Source: Streptomyces puniciscabiei (GTDB lineage: Bacteria > Actinomycetota > Actinomycetes > Streptomycetales > Streptomycetaceae). From it: 64,000 nucleotides of DNA. Shown one piece after another: positions 62,503 to 64,000 of this stretch. The DNA is taken from NCBI RefSeq assembly GCF_006715785.1, contig NZ_VFNX01000004.1, positions 186,001 to 250,000 on the forward strand, in the 5' to 3' direction. The notes beneath the pieces were generated by a model. It was not told the DNA's origin, did no database searches, and saw nothing but the letters and a program-made list of their open reading frames with translations. Made by a program: the position numbers and the translations under genes. Each line of letters begins with the position of its first letter. Within the stretch, counting starts at the first letter, position 1.

Positions 62503-63954
62503 ATGAGCACATCAGCAGAGCCAAGGGTGTCCGGCCTCGAGGTCCGGTCCATCGACTACGTCCCCCTGGACGAGCGGCACGGCAAGCTCTGGCACCTGGG
62601 CCCGCTGTGGTTCATGTCCAACGCCCAGATCGCGACCCTGGCCGTGGGACTCATCAGCATCACCGAGGGCGGCAACCTCATCTGGTCCCTGCTGGCCATC
62701 GTCGCCGGCACCGTCCTCGGCACCTTCTTCATGGCCTTCCACTCGGCTCAGGGACCCCAGCTGGGTCTGCCGCAGATGATCCAGTCGCGGCCCCAGTTCG
62801 GCTATGTCGGCGCCCTCCTGGTGTGGCTCTTCGCCTATGTGCAGTACGCGGGCTTCAACGTCTTCAACAGCATCCTCGCCGCCGACTCACTGCACACCAC
62901 CCTGCACGGCAGCGTCAAACTGTGGGTGGTCGTGGTCACCGTCGTGGCGCTCGTCATCGCGCTGGTGGGCTACGACATCATCCACAAGGCCGAGCGGGTC
63001 CTGACGTACACCTTCCTGGTCGTCTTCGGGATCTTCACCGTCGGTGTCCTCGTCACCCTGCACTATCCTGCGGGCTCCTTCGACCTCGGCGCCTTCAAGT
63101 GGACGCCGTTCCTCGCCCAGTTCGGTGTGGTCGCCGGCTACCAGATCAGCTGGGCCATCTACGTCTCCGACTACTCGCGCTACCTCCCGCCGGACGTGAC
63201 GGTCCGCAAGACCTTCTACTGGACGTACTTCGGCTCCGCGCTCGGCGGCATCTGGCTGATGGTCCTCGGCACGCTGCTCGCCGCCTGGGCCGGCAAGGAC
63301 TTCGAGACGATCAAGTCGATCAACGCGGCCGGTGACAAGGTGTTCGACGGCTTCGGCGCGATCGTGCTGCTCTTCGCCGCCCTGGGCCTGGTGTCCGTCA
63401 CCGCGCTGAACATGTACGGCGGTTCGCTGACCCTGATCAGCGGCATCGACTCGTTCAAGCGGGTGCGGCCGACACTGGGCGTACGCCTGCTGACCATCGG
63501 ACTGACCGCGGCCCTCTCCCTGGTCGGCGCACTGGCCGCGACCTCCAACTTCCTCGAGAACTTCAACAACTTCCTGCTGCTGGTGCTCTACCTGTTCATC
63601 CCGTGGACCGCGGTGAACCTCATGGACTACTACGTCGTGCGCCGCGGCCACTACGCGATCGCGGAGATCTTCAACCCCCATGGCATCTACGGCCGTTGGG
63701 GCTGGCACGGCATCATCTCCTACCTGGTCGGCTTCGCCGTCATGATCCCGTTCTTCTCCGTCGGCACCCTGTACGTGGGGCCCGCCGCCAAGGCGCTCGG
63801 CGGAGCCGACATCTCGTTGTTCATCGGCCTTCCGGTCGCCGCGCTGCTGTACTGGTGGCTGACCCGCTCGATCGACGTGGCCGCCGAGACACGCATCGCC
63901 CAGGCCGAGGCGGAGGCGCTGGAGCAGGCGGCCCACGAGCACCGCGAACCCTGA
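62503..63954 (+). CDS. NCS1-family cytosine/purine permease
   Basis: A 483-aa membrane transporter with 12 hydrophobic segments. It starts SAEPRVSGLEVRSIDYVPLD and has the NCS1-typical LGPLWFMSNAQIATLAVG (TM1, about residues 32-50), LGLPQMIQSRPQFG (about 88), ISWAIYVSDYSRYLPP (TM6, about 216-231) and NFLENFNNFLLLVLYLFIPW (about 350). It imports cytosine, allantoin, purines or a related compound. ATG 62503 with GGGAGACG. The C-terminal tail is rich in Glu/Ala. The 203 bp upstream holds no gene. Confidence 0.9.
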   Translation: MSTSAEPRVSGLEVRSIDYVPLDERHGKLWHLGPLWFMSNAQIATLAVGLISITEGGNLIWSLLAIVAGTVLGTFFMAFHSAQGPQLGLPQMIQSRPQFGYVGALLVWLFAYVQYAGFNVFNSILAADSLHTTLHGSVKLWVVVVTVVALVIALVGYDIIHKAERVLTYTFLVVFGIFTVGVLVTLHYPAGSFDLGAFKWTPFLAQFGVVAGYQISWAIYVSDYSRYLPPDVTVRKTFYWTYFGSALGGIWLMVLGTLLAAWAGKDFETIKSINAAGDKVFDGFGAIVLLFAALGLVSVTALNMYGGSLTLISGIDSFKRVRPTLGVRLLTIGLTAALSLVGALAATSNFLENFNNFLLLVLYLFIPWTAVNLMDYYVVRRGHYAIAEIFNPHGIYGRWGWHGIISYLVGFAVMIPFFSVGTLYVGPAAKALGGADISLFIGLPVAALLYWWLTRSIDVAAETRIAQAEAEALEQAAHEHREP

Positions 63955-63970
63955 CCGGGCCGGCTTCGCC

Positions 63971-64000
63971 GTGACCGTTTTGCTGCTCTCGGACATCAAC
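63971..64000 (+). CDS. Possible start of a downstream gene
   Basis: GTG at 63971 opens a frame of ten codons reading MTVLLLSDIN at the right edge, 16 bp after the permease stop. Spacing and direction fit an operon partner of the permease. Too little is visible to name it. Confidence 0.3.
   Translation, partial: MTVLLLSDIN

Overview
The window is about 64 kb of a high-GC actinobacterial chromosome, almost certainly Streptomyces. Third codon positions are strongly G/C-biased, GTG starts and 4-nt ATGA overlaps are frequent, and many proteins are typical Streptomyces families (DUF574 methyltransferase, WGR/beta-propeller protein, CGNR regulator, NarL-type two-component pairs, FdhF/FdhD, a Clp ATPase). 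No ribosomal RNA operon, CRISPR array, intact transposase or large biosynthetic cluster is visible. At least nine decayed or disrupted genes suggest a chromosomal arm rather than the core, although argG and gap are also here.

Layout. 1-185: 5' end of a glutamate-cysteine ligase family gene. 429-5250: a LacI regulator converging on a leftward nucleobase operon (NCS2 permease, amidohydrolase, TauE/SafE exporter) whose promoter carries a 22-bp perfect LacI-type palindrome. 5242-8400: a methyltransferase, a decayed FAH hydrolase, and an SDR behind two TetR-type palindromes. 8624-14317: ABC exporter, aldo/keto reductase, threonine dehydratase-like enzyme, and a WGR protein interrupted by an in-frame TAG. 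14449-19310: TetR-GlpD diverging from an alkyl-DHAP-synthase-like oxidase and a lipid kinase, plausibly an ether-lipid/glycerol-phosphate module. 19428-25469: degenerate Nudix protein, relics of a thioesterase and a moeA-like gene with a 106-bp duplication, FdhF/YdeP oxidoreductase, FdhD, a 39-bp tandem repeat and a LysR regulator.

25643-34436 is stress-flavoured: Clp ATPase without a visible ClpP loop, GreA/GreB-like factor, a 25-aa bL37-like ribosomal protein, FAD oxidoreductase, secreted protein, DUF2267 and BrkB. Within it, a tRNA 3' fragment lies beside a truncated aldo/keto reductase and its MerR regulator, which looks like a scar of an integrative element. 34501-50441 holds regulator/enzyme pairs: CGNR/MFS, a MerR-peroxiredoxin fusion, erythromycin-esterase-like protein with a tandem-HTH MerR, SDR/TetR, a penicillin-binding protein, and an O-methyltransferase diverging from an HxlR-peroxiredoxin fusion.

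51488-64000: argG behind an ARG-box-like sequence and probably leaderless, a frameshifted GNAT gene, a GlxA/AraC-type regulator, gap, a fatty-acid desaturase, an IclR relic, a two-component system diverging from a two-gene ABC transporter, a deacetylase lipoprotein and an NCS1 permease.

The most notable observations are the two unrelated redoxin-fused transcription factors, the possible ether-lipid module, the tRNA/AKR recombination scar, the amber-interrupted WGR gene, and several well-defined operators next to their likely regulators.
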